From contig NW_008705561.1 in assembly GCF_000186865.1 (NCBI RefSeq), positions 2,826,874 through 2,890,873 of the forward strand: 64,000 bases of DNA, in the 5' to 3' direction. Below the pieces are notes generated by a model. It saw only the letters and a list, made by a program, of their open reading frames with translations, made no database searches and had not been told where the DNA came from. Made by a program: the position numbers and the translations under genes. The DNA comes from Aureococcus anophagefferens (lineage: Eukaryota; Sar; Pelagophyceae; Pelagomonadales; Pelagomonadaceae). Shown in pieces: positions 44,800 through 55,400 of this stretch; the stretch's first letter is position 1, and every line of letters begins with the position of its first letter.

Positions 44800-46425
44800 C
44801 TACGCGCTCGCGCCGAAGGATTCGAACTTGCCGAGCGCGACGTCGTCCACGCGGAGCTCGGAGCTGAGCGCGCGGTCGTCCGTGGCCGCGGGCTCCTCGA
44901 CGGCGGCGCCGTGGACGGGCTCCTCGATGTGGACGGGCTCCTCGACGGGCTCCACGAGGGCTTCGGCGGCGAAAACGGCCTCCTCGAGGACGGGGTCCAC
45001 GTGGAAGGAGGGCTGCTCGGGGGCGTCGGCGTAAAAGACGGGCTCCTCCGCGGCGGGCTCCTCGTGGAACGCGGGCTCCTCGAGGGCGTCGGCGTGAAAG
45101 ACGGGCTCCTCCACGGCGGGCTCCTCGTGGAACGCGGGCTCCTCGAGGGCAGCATCGGCGTGGAAAACGGGCTCCTCCAGTACGGGCTCCTCGTGGAACA
45201 CGGGCTGCTCCAGGGACTCGGCATGGAAAACGGGCTCCTCGAGGGCAGCTTCGGCGTGGAAGACGGGCTGCTCCAGGGACTCGGCGGGGAGCGCGGGCTC
45301 CTCGGCGTGGAGCGCCTCGGCCTCGGGCATCTCCGGCGCCGGCTCGTCGTCGAGGGCCTTCTCGATGGCCGCGACGACGTCGGTCTCCGCGACCTCGGGC
45401 GCGTCGAGGGAGATGTGGTTGTACTTGGGCGCGGCCGGCGCGGCCGGCGCGGCCGGCGCGGCCGGCGCGGCCGGGACGGCCGGCGCCGCCGCGTACGCCG
45501 GGACCGCCGCCGCCGCGGGCGCCGCGGGCGCCGCGTACGCCGGGACCGCCGCCGCCGCGGGCGCCGCGTACGCCAAAACCGGCGCCGCGGGCGCCGCGTA
45601 CGCCGAAACCGGCGCCGCGGGCGCCGCGTACGCCGAAACCGGCGCCGCGGGCGCCGCGTACGCCGGGACCGCCGCGGCGGCCGCCGGCGCGGACGAGTCG
45701 GCGACGGCGTGGGCGAGGTCCGCGAGGTTCGCCGCGGCCTTGATGATGTCGCTCTTCTCCTCGAGCGTCCGCAGCGCCTCGTCGAGCGCCTTGCGCAGCT
45801 CGAGCGCCTCGACTTTCGCCGCGTCGCGCTCCGCGCGGGCCGCGGCGACGTCCGTCGCCGCCGACGCCGCGGCCTCCGCGTGCTTCGCGTTCGCCGAGGC
45901 CTCCGCCGCCGCCGTCGCGAGCTGGTTCTGGCAGAGGCCGAGCTGCTGCGTGAACGCGACGCGGAGCTCGTCGATCTCGACCGCGTGGCCGTCGACGGCC
46001 TCCGCGTGGTCCTCGTGGGCCGCCGAGTGCTCGCGCCCGAGGGCGTCGCGCTCCTCGCGCGCGCTGTCGAGCTGGGCCTGGACCGCGTCGAGCTCCGCGC
46101 CGAGCCGCGCGCCCGCCTCGCGCGAGTCGCGGAGCGCGTCCAGCGCCTTCGTCGCCTTGTCGCCGAGCTCCTTGATGACCGCGCCGGAGGACGCCTTCTC
46201 CGCCGCGAGCGCGCCCGTCGCCGCCGTCGCCTCGTCGAGGCGCCGCGCCTCGAGCCGCGCCTCGAGCTCGCGGTTCGCCGACGCCGACGCCTCGAGCTCC
46301 TGGTTCCGTAGGCTGACCTGGCGCTGGGCCTCGGTCCGCGAGCTCAGCGTCGAGAACATGGCGCCCATGAAGACCATGGCGACGCACACGTCCTTGACCT
46401 TGAGGCGCGACACGCCGGCGGACAT
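44800..46425 (-). CDS. type II membrane coiled-coil protein with two repeat arrays
   Basis: A 541-residue protein. One hydrophobic helix near the N-terminus (V-C-V-A-M-V-F-M-G-A-M-F) is followed by about 200 residues of coiled coil. Then come a Y-A-A-P-A-A-P-V array (about residues 255-340), an acidic linker, and an E-E-P-V-F-H-A-[ED] array (about 390-520). Both arrays are repetitive at DNA level. The ATG at 46425 places the helix near the start. The extended repeat rod suggests a structural or surface role; no family was recognised. Confidence 0.6.
   Translation of the reverse strand: MSAGVSRLKVKDVCVAMVFMGAMFSTLSSRTEAQRQVSLRNQELEASASANRELEARLEARRLDEATAATGALAAEKASSGAVIKELGDKATKALDALRDSREAGARLGAELDAVQAQLDSAREERDALGREHSAAHEDHAEAVDGHAVEIDELRVAFTQQLGLCQNQLATAAAEASANAKHAEAAASAATDVAAARAERDAAKVEALELRKALDEALRTLEEKSDIIKAAANLADLAHAVADSSAPAAAAAVPAYAAPAAPVSAYAAPAAPVSAYAAPAAPVLAYAAPAAAAVPAYAAPAAPAAAAVPAYAAAPAVPAAPAAPAAPAAPAAPKYNHISLDAPEVAETDVVAAIEKALDDEPAPEMPEAEALHAEEPALPAESLEQPVFHAEAALEEPVFHAESLEQPVFHEEPVLEEPVFHADAALEEPAFHEEPAVEEPVFHADALEEPAFHEEPAAEEPVFYADAPEQPSFHVDPVLEEAVFAAEALVEPVEEPVHIEEPVHGAAVEEPAATDDRALSSELRVDDVALGKFESFGASA
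45430..45680 (-). repeat. coding minisatellite (Y-A-A-P-A-A-P-V array)
   Basis: On the plus strand, units around GCGGGCGCCGCGTACGCC recur with small differences across this stretch, preceded by GCCGGCGCG triplets in tandem. They encode the Ala/Pro/Tyr array of the coiled-coil protein. Confidence 0.8.
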
Positions 46426-46643
46426 GGCTTCGCGTCGCGTCGACGCGGGCGTCGGCGCCGAGCACACGCGGCCCAGATGCCTACAGCTGTATCCTCATGT
46501 TGACCAATTTATTGAAGGGGACGCGCGCGGGTTGACCAAGTTATTGATTATGTATCCTGATAGCCGCCTCAAGATTGCCATCCACCCCTCTCGCGCTGCC
46601 ATTCCTTTTTAGCGCCGCACGTGCCCAACTCCGCTCGTGTCCG

Positions 46644-47873
46644 ATGGTTTCTCGCAACTCCCTGCTCTTCGCGGCCTTCGCGACCTAAACGTCCGCTGAA
46701 TTCATCGAGAGCACCAACAGCCCCTTCCCCTACATCGACGTCGGTTTCGCCAACAAGCCCTGGTTGGCCGACGTCGACGGCGACGGCGACCTCGACCTCG
46801 TCGTGGGCGATCACTATGTCTTTGGCGAACCCGGAAAAATCAGCTACTAAGAAAACGTCGGGTCCGCGGCGTCGCCGAGCTACGAGGAGAAGACCGGCAC
46901 CGCGAACCCCTTCGACGGCATCGACGTCGGTTCCTACAGCGCGCCCGCGCTCGCCGACGTCGACGGCGACGGCGACATCGACCTCGTGGTGGGCGAATCC
47001 GTAGGCTTCCTCTACTACTACGAGAACGTCGGGTCCGCGGCGTCGCCGAGCTACGAGGAGAAGACCGGCACCGCGAACCCCTTCGACGGCATCTACTTTC
47101 ACAATGGCTACAGCGCGCCCGCGCTCGCCGACCTCGACGGCGACGGCGACCTCGACCTCGTCGGGGGCGAATTCGACGGCTGGCTCTACTACTACGAAAA
47201 CGTCGGGTCCGCGGCGTCGCCGAACTACGTGTCCGTCACCGGCAGCGACAGCCCCTTCGAGGGCCTCGACGTCGGTGACGACTTCGCGCCCGCGCTCGCC
47301 GGCGTCGCTGACCACAGCGTGCCCGCGCTCGCCGACGTCGACGGCGACGGCGACCTCGACCTCGTCGTGGGCGCAGGCGACGGCACCCTCTACTACTTCG
47401 AGAACGTCGGGTCCGCGACGTCGCCGAGCTTCGCGGCCGTCACCGGCAGCGACAGCCCCTTCGACGGCGTCGACGCCGTTGAGCGCAGCGCGCCCGCGTT
47501 CGGCGACGTCAACGGCGACGGCAACCTCGACCTCGTCGTGGGCGCTATGGACGGAAAGCTATACTACTACGACGAACCGACGCACGCACCGACGCTGACG
47601 CCCGCGCCGTCCCCGCGGCCGACCACGCCCGCGCCGTCCCCGCGGCCGACCACGCCCGCGCCGTCCCCGCTGCCGACCACGCCGATCGACGACGACGACG
47701 ACGACGACGACGCCATGTCCGCTGCGATGATCCTCTTCGCCGCCTCCGGGTGGTGCGTGGCGCTCGTGGTGATCGTCGCCGCGCTCGTCGCCGCGAAGCG
47801 CCGCCGGACGCCCCCCCTCGAGCCCGCCGTCGAGCTCCCGACGAAGGAGGCGCCCGCCGCGCAGATGGCCTAG
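46644..47873 (+). pseudogene. FG-GAP/VCBS repeat surface protein with two in-frame stops
   Basis: From the ATG at 46644 one frame encodes a signal peptide (V-S-R-N-S-L-L-F-A-A-F-A), at least five FG-GAP/VCBS repeats with calcium-type loops D-x-D-G-D-G-D-L-D-L-V-V-G, a Thr/Pro stalk, an Asp8 tract, a transmembrane helix and a basic tail. It is interrupted by TAA at 46686-46688 and TAA at 46848-46850. The second stands where the other repeats have a Tyr codon (TAC), so one base change explains it. The 888 nt after 46986 are fully open. Recent inactivation or base error are both possible. Adjacent repeats share about 70 identical bases. Confidence 0.6.
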
Positions 47874-48230
47874 GCGCGCGGGAGCGTGCCACGTACCCCG
47901 CCGGCGGGTGCGACGTCGACGGCTCAGGACCTAAAAGTCCGCCGCGTCGTAGATGCCCTGTCCTCGGTCGGGAGGTAGCTCGGCTCGTGGGCGAGCGGGA
48001 AGGGCGTGTCGAGGCCGCAGACGCGCGCGGGCGGCGCCTCGAGGTGGAGGACGCACGCCTCGGACACGTGCGCGGACGCTCTCTCCCAACGTCACAGAGA
48101 CGACGGGAGCTGGCTGCCCGCCGTTCGCGCCGCGTTGCTCCGCGAAGATAGCTTGGTAGCGTGGCTTAGGAGCGCCGCGCCCGCGGCCGCGCGCGGCGCG
48201 CGCGGGGGGCGACGGCGCGCGGCTGGCCGC
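47874..48230. other. intergenic region between convergent genes
   Basis: About 357 bp between the ends of the FG-GAP gene and the EGF protein gene. I see no protein-like frame, RNA gene or repeat in it. Confidence 0.4.
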
Positions 48231-50555
48231 CTAGACGGCGAGCGCGGACTGCTGGTCGCAGTTGTCGTTGGTGTAGCCCGTGAAGCACTCGCAGAGGCCC
48301 GAGCCCGCGTCGCAGAGGCCGCGGCCGGAGCACTGCGACACGTATTCGTAGTTCCCGGTCGACGCGGGCGCGAACTTGACGATGGACTGGAGGCCGATCA
48401 TCTGCTCGGAGGGCGTCTCGCGGAGGTCGTCGTCCGTGTAGTCGGCGTCGATGACGGAGGACACGGCGGCCGTGCCCGCCGCGGCGGTCGCGACGAGCGC
48501 GCGCGCGGCGACCTCGGAGCCGTCGTAGTTGATGACCTTGTCGACGACGAAGTAGAAGCGGTCCTCGACGGCGTAGGTCGACGCCGACGTGGGGTTGACG
48601 CCGATCTTGACGATCTTGTACATGTTGCCCGCGGCGTTGGACGACGTGCGGAAGCCCTCGCCCTGCGAGTCGCCCTGGTTGAAGGTCGTGATCTTGTTGG
48701 AGAAGAGGAAGACGAAGTCGCCCTTCTCGAGGCACGCGTTGAGCGTGTCGAACTTGGCCGACGTCTGCGAGTAGGCCGCGTTCTCGTTCGAGGAGCCGCC
48801 GGCCCAGGGGTACGACTGGACGCCGTGCATCGTGCCGGAGTAGCAGGACACGTCCTGGGACGTGTAGACGATGTCCGTGCCCTTCTCGAAGTAGGCCGTC
48901 ACCGGGTTGTGGTTCATGTCCGTGAAGCCGCCCGTGCCCGTGCCGAAGTGGCCGTCGGTGCCGTTGGCCAAAAGCGTCGCGACGCCGTCGGTCGTGAAGA
49001 CGATGTAGTCGCGGTCCGCGACGGACTGGCCGGACGAGTAGAAGGTGCCGCCGGGCGCGCCGCCCGTCGCCGTGTTGTCCTCGTCCTCGAAGTACATGAG
49101 CATGAACTTGCCCGCGTCGTAGACGTCCTCCTTCGGGCTGACGCCGGACGTGGGGTGCGGCGCGACCTTGACGATGTGGGGGTGGTACGTCGTGTTCCAG
49201 GAGCCGTAGTCCCAGTTGTAGACCTCGACGTTGTTGTCGCTGTCGCCGTCGGCGTCGCCGAGGCAGCGCTTGAGCAGCTTCTTCTCCGCCACCGTCAAAT
49301 CCTCGAGCTCGCCGAAGTACGCCTTGTCGGACGTCGTCGGGAAGGTCGCGCCGCCGGCCCAGTCGGCGACCGTGAAGACGACGCCGTCGCAGTAGTCGGA
49401 GAAGTAGTCCGTGAACTCGCCGGAGATGCCGAAGTAGTTGGGGTAGACCGCGATGTCGACGTCGAAGTCCTGCTTGGACGTGGAATTCGCGTTCGCGACG
49501 TAGACCGTGGGCCGCGCGCCGTCGAGGTAGGCGTTGACCTCCATGGGCTTGAGGTCGCCGGGGTTCTCCTCGAAGAGGAGGTCGTAGGTGACGAAGCCCT
49601 GGTTGCCCAGGTCCTTGGTCGGGTTCCCGAAGAGCACCTTGTCGCCGCTGTAGTCGAAGGAGTCGAAGCAGCGCACGGAGTTGGCGGGGATGACGCTGTT
49701 GGGCAGCTCCTCGAGGGCCGTGACAACCTCGGCGCAGCCCGCGGACGCGGCGAGGGGCGCCGTCTGGTAGTCCTCGCCGAAGACGTCGTAGAACTTGATC
49801 GCGTACGTGCCGTCGATGTACTTCTTCGTCTCGTAGGTGTAGCCGACGCCGTCCTCGGACTCCGTCGTCGCGCTCGAGTTGTCGAAGGACATGACGACGC
49901 GGGCCGTGGGCACGCGGATCGACATCATCTCGTCGTCGTCGTAGAGCGGGTCGACGCCGTACTTGCACATCTTGTCCGCGCAGGACGGGCCGCTGTAGCC
50001 CGGCTCGCACATGCAGCCCATGGACACGTCCTTGTCCCAGAGGCGGTAGACGTTGTCGAAGTCGGCCGTCGCGAGGTCCTTGGCGGACATGCACGTGCCG
50101 TGGCCGCTGCACGTCGGGTCGGGGCACGACGCGCGCTGGCAGCCCGCGCCCTCGTAGCCGGGGAAGCACTCGCACTCGCCGCTCTTGCGGTCGCAGATGC
50201 CCTTGTTGCCGCACTCCGCGTAGGCGTGGGCCGTGTTCTTGAGCTCGCGGCCGAACGTGTCGACCATGAGCGGGTACTGCTCCGTCGTGCCGTACGGGTA
50301 GACCGTGGACTCGGTGATGACGACGGACGACGTGCCGGAGAGGGCGTCGGCGGAGCCGTCGAGGTCGCCCTTGGGCGAGTCGACGTGGGCCAGGGCGAAG
50401 GGGCACGTGCGCCCGCTGCAGTCGGCCTCCTGCCAGTTCGGGTAGCAGTGGCACTCGTCGAAGGCGCCGCAGGTGCCGTGGCCGCTGCAGGCGTTGGGGC
50501 ACTCGGCCGCGGCCGGGGCCGCGAGGGCGAGGGCGAGGAGGACGCGGGAGGCCAT
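48231..50555 (-). CDS. EGF-repeat secreted protein, SIG1/mastigoneme-like
   Basis: A 774-residue protein with a signal peptide and EGF-type modules at the N-terminus (C-P-N-A-C-S-G-H-G-T-C...C-H-C, then two more with C-S-G-H-G-T-C and G-I-C-D patterns) and one at the C-terminus (C-S-G-R-G-L-C...C-E-C-F-T-G-Y). After the first EGF comes S-G-R-T-C-P-F. Many N-x-[ST] sites are present. This arrangement resembles the stramenopile SIG1/Ocm family, which includes components of tubular flagellar hairs. The assignment is from memory of the family pattern. It agrees with the dynein-docking gene in the same window. Confidence 0.6.
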   Translation of the reverse strand: MASRVLLALALAAPAAAECPNACSGHGTCGAFDECHCYPNWQEADCSGRTCPFALAHVDSPKGDLDGSADALSGTSSVVITESTVYPYGTTEQYPLMVDTFGRELKNTAHAYAECGNKGICDRKSGECECFPGYEGAGCQRASCPDPTCSGHGTCMSAKDLATADFDNVYRLWDKDVSMGCMCEPGYSGPSCADKMCKYGVDPLYDDDEMMSIRVPTARVVMSFDNSSATTESEDGVGYTYETKKYIDGTYAIKFYDVFGEDYQTAPLAASAGCAEVVTALEELPNSVIPANSVRCFDSFDYSGDKVLFGNPTKDLGNQGFVTYDLLFEENPGDLKPMEVNAYLDGARPTVYVANANSTSKQDFDVDIAVYPNYFGISGEFTDYFSDYCDGVVFTVADWAGGATFPTTSDKAYFGELEDLTVAEKKLLKRCLGDADGDSDNNVEVYNWDYGSWNTTYHPHIVKVAPHPTSGVSPKEDVYDAGKFMLMYFEDEDNTATGGAPGGTFYSSGQSVADRDYIVFTTDGVATLLANGTDGHFGTGTGGFTDMNHNPVTAYFEKGTDIVYTSQDVSCYSGTMHGVQSYPWAGGSSNENAAYSQTSAKFDTLNACLEKGDFVFLFSNKITTFNQGDSQGEGFRTSSNAAGNMYKIVKIGVNPTSASTYAVEDRFYFVVDKVINYDGSEVAARALVATAAAGTAAVSSVIDADYTDDDLRETPSEQMIGLQSIVKFAPASTGNYEYVSQCSGRGLCDAGSGLCECFTGYTNDNCDQQSALAV

Positions 50556-50745
50556 GATCACCGGGGGGGGCGCACCAACAGCGAGGCCGGTGTATTTAGC
50601 GCTTGTGTTGTGAGGGCCAGTGAGGAGCGGATCTCACAACCAACGAGCATGATACATACGAAAGATTCGGGGTTTGCATCGTCGGGCCAACGAATCCGCA
50701 GGAGCCCTGGGAGTCGATGGCTGCCCGGCCCTAGGCTCCCGGACC

Positions 50746-52410
50746 ATGACGTCCATCTTCTTCTGCTTCGACGAGACGGAGAGCGGGTCCGTGGCGCCCA
50801 AGGCGCTCTGGACCGCCGCGGGGTCCCCGATGAACGCCGTGCCCAAGTCGCAGCAGGAGGAGTCGGTGCTCGACGTCCTCACGCCCGACGCGGAGCTGCC
50901 GGCGTCCATGGCCTTCTGCTGCAAGACCGGCGACGAGGAGGGCGAGGCCGCGCCCACGGTCGACAGCGCCCGGCTCCTCGCCCAGGCCCAGGACAGCGGC
51001 CGCTGCGACTACGGCGACGCGCGGGCGGAGCTGTTCAAGAAGGCGCGCGCGGAGCTCGAGCGCGCGCGCCACGACGCGAAGCAGGCGCGGCGGCTCAAGC
51101 AGAAGTCGCTGCGCGACGAGGCCTTCGACCTCTACCGCAAGTGCGTCGCGACGGAGCTCCGGGAGCTCGAGCTCGAGGGCGTCGTCGAGCCCGACCGCCT
51201 CGACGAGCTCCTCGTGTGCCGCCACGAGCGCGAGTTCAAGGGCCAGCAGTACGGCATCACGAACGCGGGCCTCGACAGCAACGACTCGCGGGGCAACGGG
51301 TGCCTCCACCAGCTCCTGGAGAAGTGGCACGCGGCCCGCGACGACGGCGCGCGGTCGCGCGTCGAGGAGGAGTTCGTCCTCGTCTGCGTCGTCGGCGCCA
51401 AGCTCGACGCCTACAGCCGCGAGCACCTCGCGCCCCTGTCGAGCGCCGTCAAGTTCGGCGCGACGGCCGTGCTCCGCGTCCTCATCCTCTTCGGCGCGGA
51501 CCTGCGGTGCAAGAACGGCCAGTCGTTCCGCCCGCTGCTCCTCGCCGCGGAGTGCGACCAGCAGGCGTCCTTCCAGGTCGTCGCCAAAGCGCTGCGGGCC
51601 CGGGGCGAGCTCTGCGACGTCGCCGCGGACAAGGGCAACGGCTACACGGTGCTCCACTTCGCGGCCATCAACAACAACGCGGGCCTGCTCCTCTCCGCGC
51701 TCGAGTACGAGGAATATAGGGACCCGCTGGTCATCGACGCGCGGAGCTCCTTCGAGACGACGGGCGCCGAGAGCGGCGGCGCGGGCGTCGACGCGGCCTA
51801 CGTGTCGAACCAGACCGCGCTGCACAAGGCCGTGCTCTACGACTTCCGGGACTGCGTCGTCGTGTTGCTCGAGCACGGCGCGAACCCGAACGTCGCCGAC
51901 AACTCGGGCCGCACGCCGCTCCACTCGTCGGTGACGCGGAACAACGTGCCCCTGACGCGCGCGCTGCTGGACGCGGGCGCGGACCCGCAGTCGCGCGACG
52001 GCAACCGGCAGACGCTCCTGGAGAAGGACCGGCACATGGACGGCCGCCGCACGAACAAGGAGTGCATGGCGCTGATCCGCGCGACGCTGGCGCAGCCGCC
52101 CAAGGTCCGCATGGGGCCCGCGCACCACCTCAACAAGGCCGCCAAGGTCGGCCTCGACGTCGACGCGAACAAGGCGCTCAAGGACGTCACGGGCGTCGAC
52201 GCCGTCCAGGCCGCGCCCAAGCTCGACACGACGGAGCTCGAGGCCAAGGTCGACGAGGCCGCCGACGGGGCCGCCGGGGCGCCGCGGCGCTTCGGCAACT
52301 TCGCGGGCCTCTTCGGCCGCCGGTCGTCGTCGTCGCCGGCGCCCGCGCCGCCGTCGCCCGCGGCCGCGAAGAAGAAGAAGAAGAAGGCCAAGAAGAGCAA
52401 GAGTAAGTAG
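50746..52410 (+). CDS. ankyrin-repeat protein
   Basis: A 554-residue protein. Residues about 220-460 hold ankyrin repeats; the clearest are G-Y-T-V-L-H-F-A-A-I-N-N-N, N-Q-T-A-L-H-K-A-V-L-Y, G-R-T-P-L-H-S-S-V and L-L-E-H-G-A-N-P-N-V-A-D-N-S. An N-terminal helical region and a C-terminal basic, lysine-rich tail (K-K-K-K-K-K-A-K-K-S-K-S-K) flank them. No signal or membrane segment, so an intracellular protein-binding role is inferred. The ATG at 50746 was chosen over the open upstream frame. Confidence 0.8.
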   Translation: MTSIFFCFDETESGSVAPKALWTAAGSPMNAVPKSQQEESVLDVLTPDAELPASMAFCCKTGDEEGEAAPTVDSARLLAQAQDSGRCDYGDARAELFKKARAELERARHDAKQARRLKQKSLRDEAFDLYRKCVATELRELELEGVVEPDRLDELLVCRHEREFKGQQYGITNAGLDSNDSRGNGCLHQLLEKWHAARDDGARSRVEEEFVLVCVVGAKLDAYSREHLAPLSSAVKFGATAVLRVLILFGADLRCKNGQSFRPLLLAAECDQQASFQVVAKALRARGELCDVAADKGNGYTVLHFAAINNNAGLLLSALEYEEYRDPLVIDARSSFETTGAESGGAGVDAAYVSNQTALHKAVLYDFRDCVVVLLEHGANPNVADNSGRTPLHSSVTRNNVPLTRALLDAGADPQSRDGNRQTLLEKDRHMDGRRTNKECMALIRATLAQPPKVRMGPAHHLNKAAKVGLDVDANKALKDVTGVDAVQAAPKLDTTELEAKVDEAADGAAGAPRRFGNFAGLFGRRSSSSPAPAPPSPAAAKKKKKKAKKSKSK

Positions 52411-52454
52411 GTCAGGAGGCGGCGCGCGACGGAAATTAAAATGGGCGGGCCCTC

Positions 52455-55400
52455 CTAGCCCGACGTGAGCCGCCGGTTGCCGCGGGAGGAGCTCTTCTCG
52501 CGGGGCTTGCGGCCGCCCTGGAGCATGTACTGCTGCTCCGTCGTGAGGAGCTTCTTGTTCTTGTGCATGAGGCGCGCCTGGCCCGTGCGCAGGTTGCCCA
52601 TGGCCGCGAGCGCGCGCGTCTGCGCGAGCGCGGCGTCGGCGACGGGCCCCGACATCTTCGCGTCGAGGCACGCCTTCAGGCTCTTGCGCGCGGAGACGAG
52701 GGCGACGACGCCCTCCTTGCGCTCGAGGTCGTTCTGGAGCTCGTAGAGGAGGCGCACGACGCGGCCGCCGAACTCGTGGGTCCGCGCGATGAGCTCGGAG
52801 TGGCCCTCGATGTCGCTGAGGCCGCGGTCGCGCCACCACTGGCTGTAGAGCTCCCAGTGGATGGGGCCCGACACCTTGGGCTGGCACTTGCCGTTCTCCA
52901 TGTCCATGTTCCACCACTCGTGGTAGTAGCCCCGCTCCTCGCTGTGGACGATGTTGTACAAATTGATGGGGTCCAAATCGGAGTACGACCCGACGGCCTC
53001 CGGCGGCTTCACGATCTTCAGGCCCGCCTCGACCATGCGCAGGGCGATCTCCTCGTCGTCCAGGCCCCAGCCCCAGTTGTCGTTGGCGTAGCCGTTGCAG
53101 GCGACGTAGTCCTCGGGCCGGAACGCCAGCGCGCCGCCCACGAACTCCGCGTTGCGGTACTTGGTCCGCCACGCGCCGCCGAGGTGCACGGGCCGCTTCG
53201 ACTTGGGCGGGCACGTGTAGTAGGGCATCAGATCCTCGCTCGGCAGAATGTCGATGTCGTGGAAGATGACCGAATCGTAGGGCCGGCCCTCGGCCTCCGC
53301 CTCTTGCACGACGTCGCGGAACGCCGCGTTCATCAACCGGCCCCGGTTGAACTTGCGGCCGTCGTCGGTCTGCGTCGCGATGACGACCGTGAACTCGCAC
53401 TTGGGCCGCGCGTAGCCCAGGTAGGCGACCATGTAGGGCACGAACTTGAAGAGCTGGGGCTGCCGGTCCTGGAGCGGCAGCTGGTTCCGGTACGCGGCGA
53501 TGAGGCAGACGCGCGGCGGCCGGTCGCCGAGCTTCGCGCTGACCATGGAGATGATCGCGTCCGTCTTGCGCTTCACGAGGGCCATGGGCGATTTGTCCTC
53601 CTCCTTCTCCTCGACGGCCGTCTCCTCCTCTTTTTTCTCCTCCTCGCCGTCCTTGGCCTCCTCGGCGCCGCCCTCGGCCGCGGCCTTGATCGCCTCGGGC
53701 GTCTTGCCGCCCTCGGTGAGGAGCTGGTACTCGGCCTCGCACTCGTTGACGTAGTGGTCGTCGGGCTTGGAGCAGACGAGCTTGTGGTGGGGCCTGAGTG
53801 GAAATACAACCAGTGGAACGCCCTGTCCAGCAAAAACTTCAAACCTCTCTAGCTCGGCCAAATCGAAGTCGATTCGGCTGATTTTTGGACGAATCGATTG
53901 CTCGCGTCGAGTTCTCGAAGCACGGCCGAAGAGCTTGCGTCGAAACTGTCGCATGCGCTCACATTGAAGTCGGGTTGAAGATTTGATTTCCACGCGGGGT
54001 GGGGCCACGCGGCCTTGCCGCACTCCGTCGAGCAGTAGAGCGTCGTCTTGCAGCGGCCGCAGCGCTTGAACTTCTTGTTGCCGTGCATGAGGCGCGTGGG
54101 CTTGCGGCACCAGGAGCACTGCTTCTCGTTGCGGAAGGGGTTCATCGTCGCGTGGTCCATGCCGTTCCAGTCGTAGCCGTCCGGCCGCTGGAGCAGCGAG
54201 AACGAATTCGGGTCCACGAGCTCCTTGCCCGTGACGTCCTCGTCCTGGAGCTCGCACGACAACAGGTCGACCTCGAAGCGGAGCCAGGTGCCCCGGGGCG
54301 ACTCCTTGGAGTAGCCCGGCACGGCCGGGTAGCGGCCCTTGCGGCCGAAGGTCTTCTCGGGCACCATGACGAAGTGCGCGAGCTCGCCGACGCGCATGGA
54401 CGCGAGGCCCTCGTGGAGGCCCTGGAGGTACTTTTTGGAGCGGGGCACGCCGTTGTGGTCCTCGTCGCAGAAGAGGCGTAATTTCTCCGGCTCGACCTTT
54501 TGGGTCTGGTAGTCCTCGTCGTACGAGCTCTGGCAGACCGTGCCGTCGAGGCGCGACATGATGATGTGGCAGACGACGAGGCAGCCCGCCGTGGGCCGCC
54601 GGTTCGGCCCGTCGCGGGGCGCCTCGCGCTCGATCCACTTCTTCACGGAGATGTCGCCGTTGAGCAGGTAGGGCTTCTCCTTGGTCGCGTTCCGCTCGTC
54701 GTCGGACGCGGGCTCGCCCTGCGCGTCGTAGTAGGCCCGGTGCGTCGGCGCGCCGGGGCGGTGGGGCCACTCGTCCCAGTCCCAGAACTTCTTGTACTCG
54801 TCGGTGTCCGTCTTCCAGATGTGGCCGCTCTTGACGACGTCCTCGACGGTGAGCAGCGCGAGCTGCGTCGCGGCCTCCGCCTCTTTCGCGTCGTCCTCCG
54901 CGGACTTGGCCGGGCCCGTCGCGGGCCGCGGCGGGAGCTTGTACTGGCGCCAGCCGCTGTTCTTCTGCCGCTCCCACTCCTCGGCCTCCTCGAGCTCGCG
55001 CTGCTCCCGTTCCTCGCGCGTCTCCTCGATGACCTTGTCGTCGTCGCTCGCGGCCGTCTCGCCGTCGCCGCCCCCGAGGCCGTCGAGGCCCAGGGAGAGC
55101 ACGGGCAGGTCGTCGTCGCTGCCGATGAAATCGTCGTCGTCCGCCTCGGGCGTCAGCCCGCCGTCCGCGACGGACATCATCTCGAGCAGCGCCATCGGGT
55201 TCGGCGCGCCGTCGCCGCTCCGCGCGCCCGGCGCCGCGCCCTTGAACAACCCCTCGGGCGCCTGGGGCACGTCGATCTTGCCCTGCTCCCAGGCCAGCAG
55301 CTGCTCGTACCACTCCACGGTCACGTCCTTCTTCTCCATGATCGGGTTCGCGGCTTTGAGGGACCGCGAGATGCCCTCGCCCTCCTTGATCTTGCCGACC

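Noticed and set aside
46498..46550. short direct repeat (GTTGACCAA-TTATTGA, twice) as a transposon footprint
   Set aside because: Only about 15 bp, 35 bp apart, with no element between; it may be a chance or promoter repeat.
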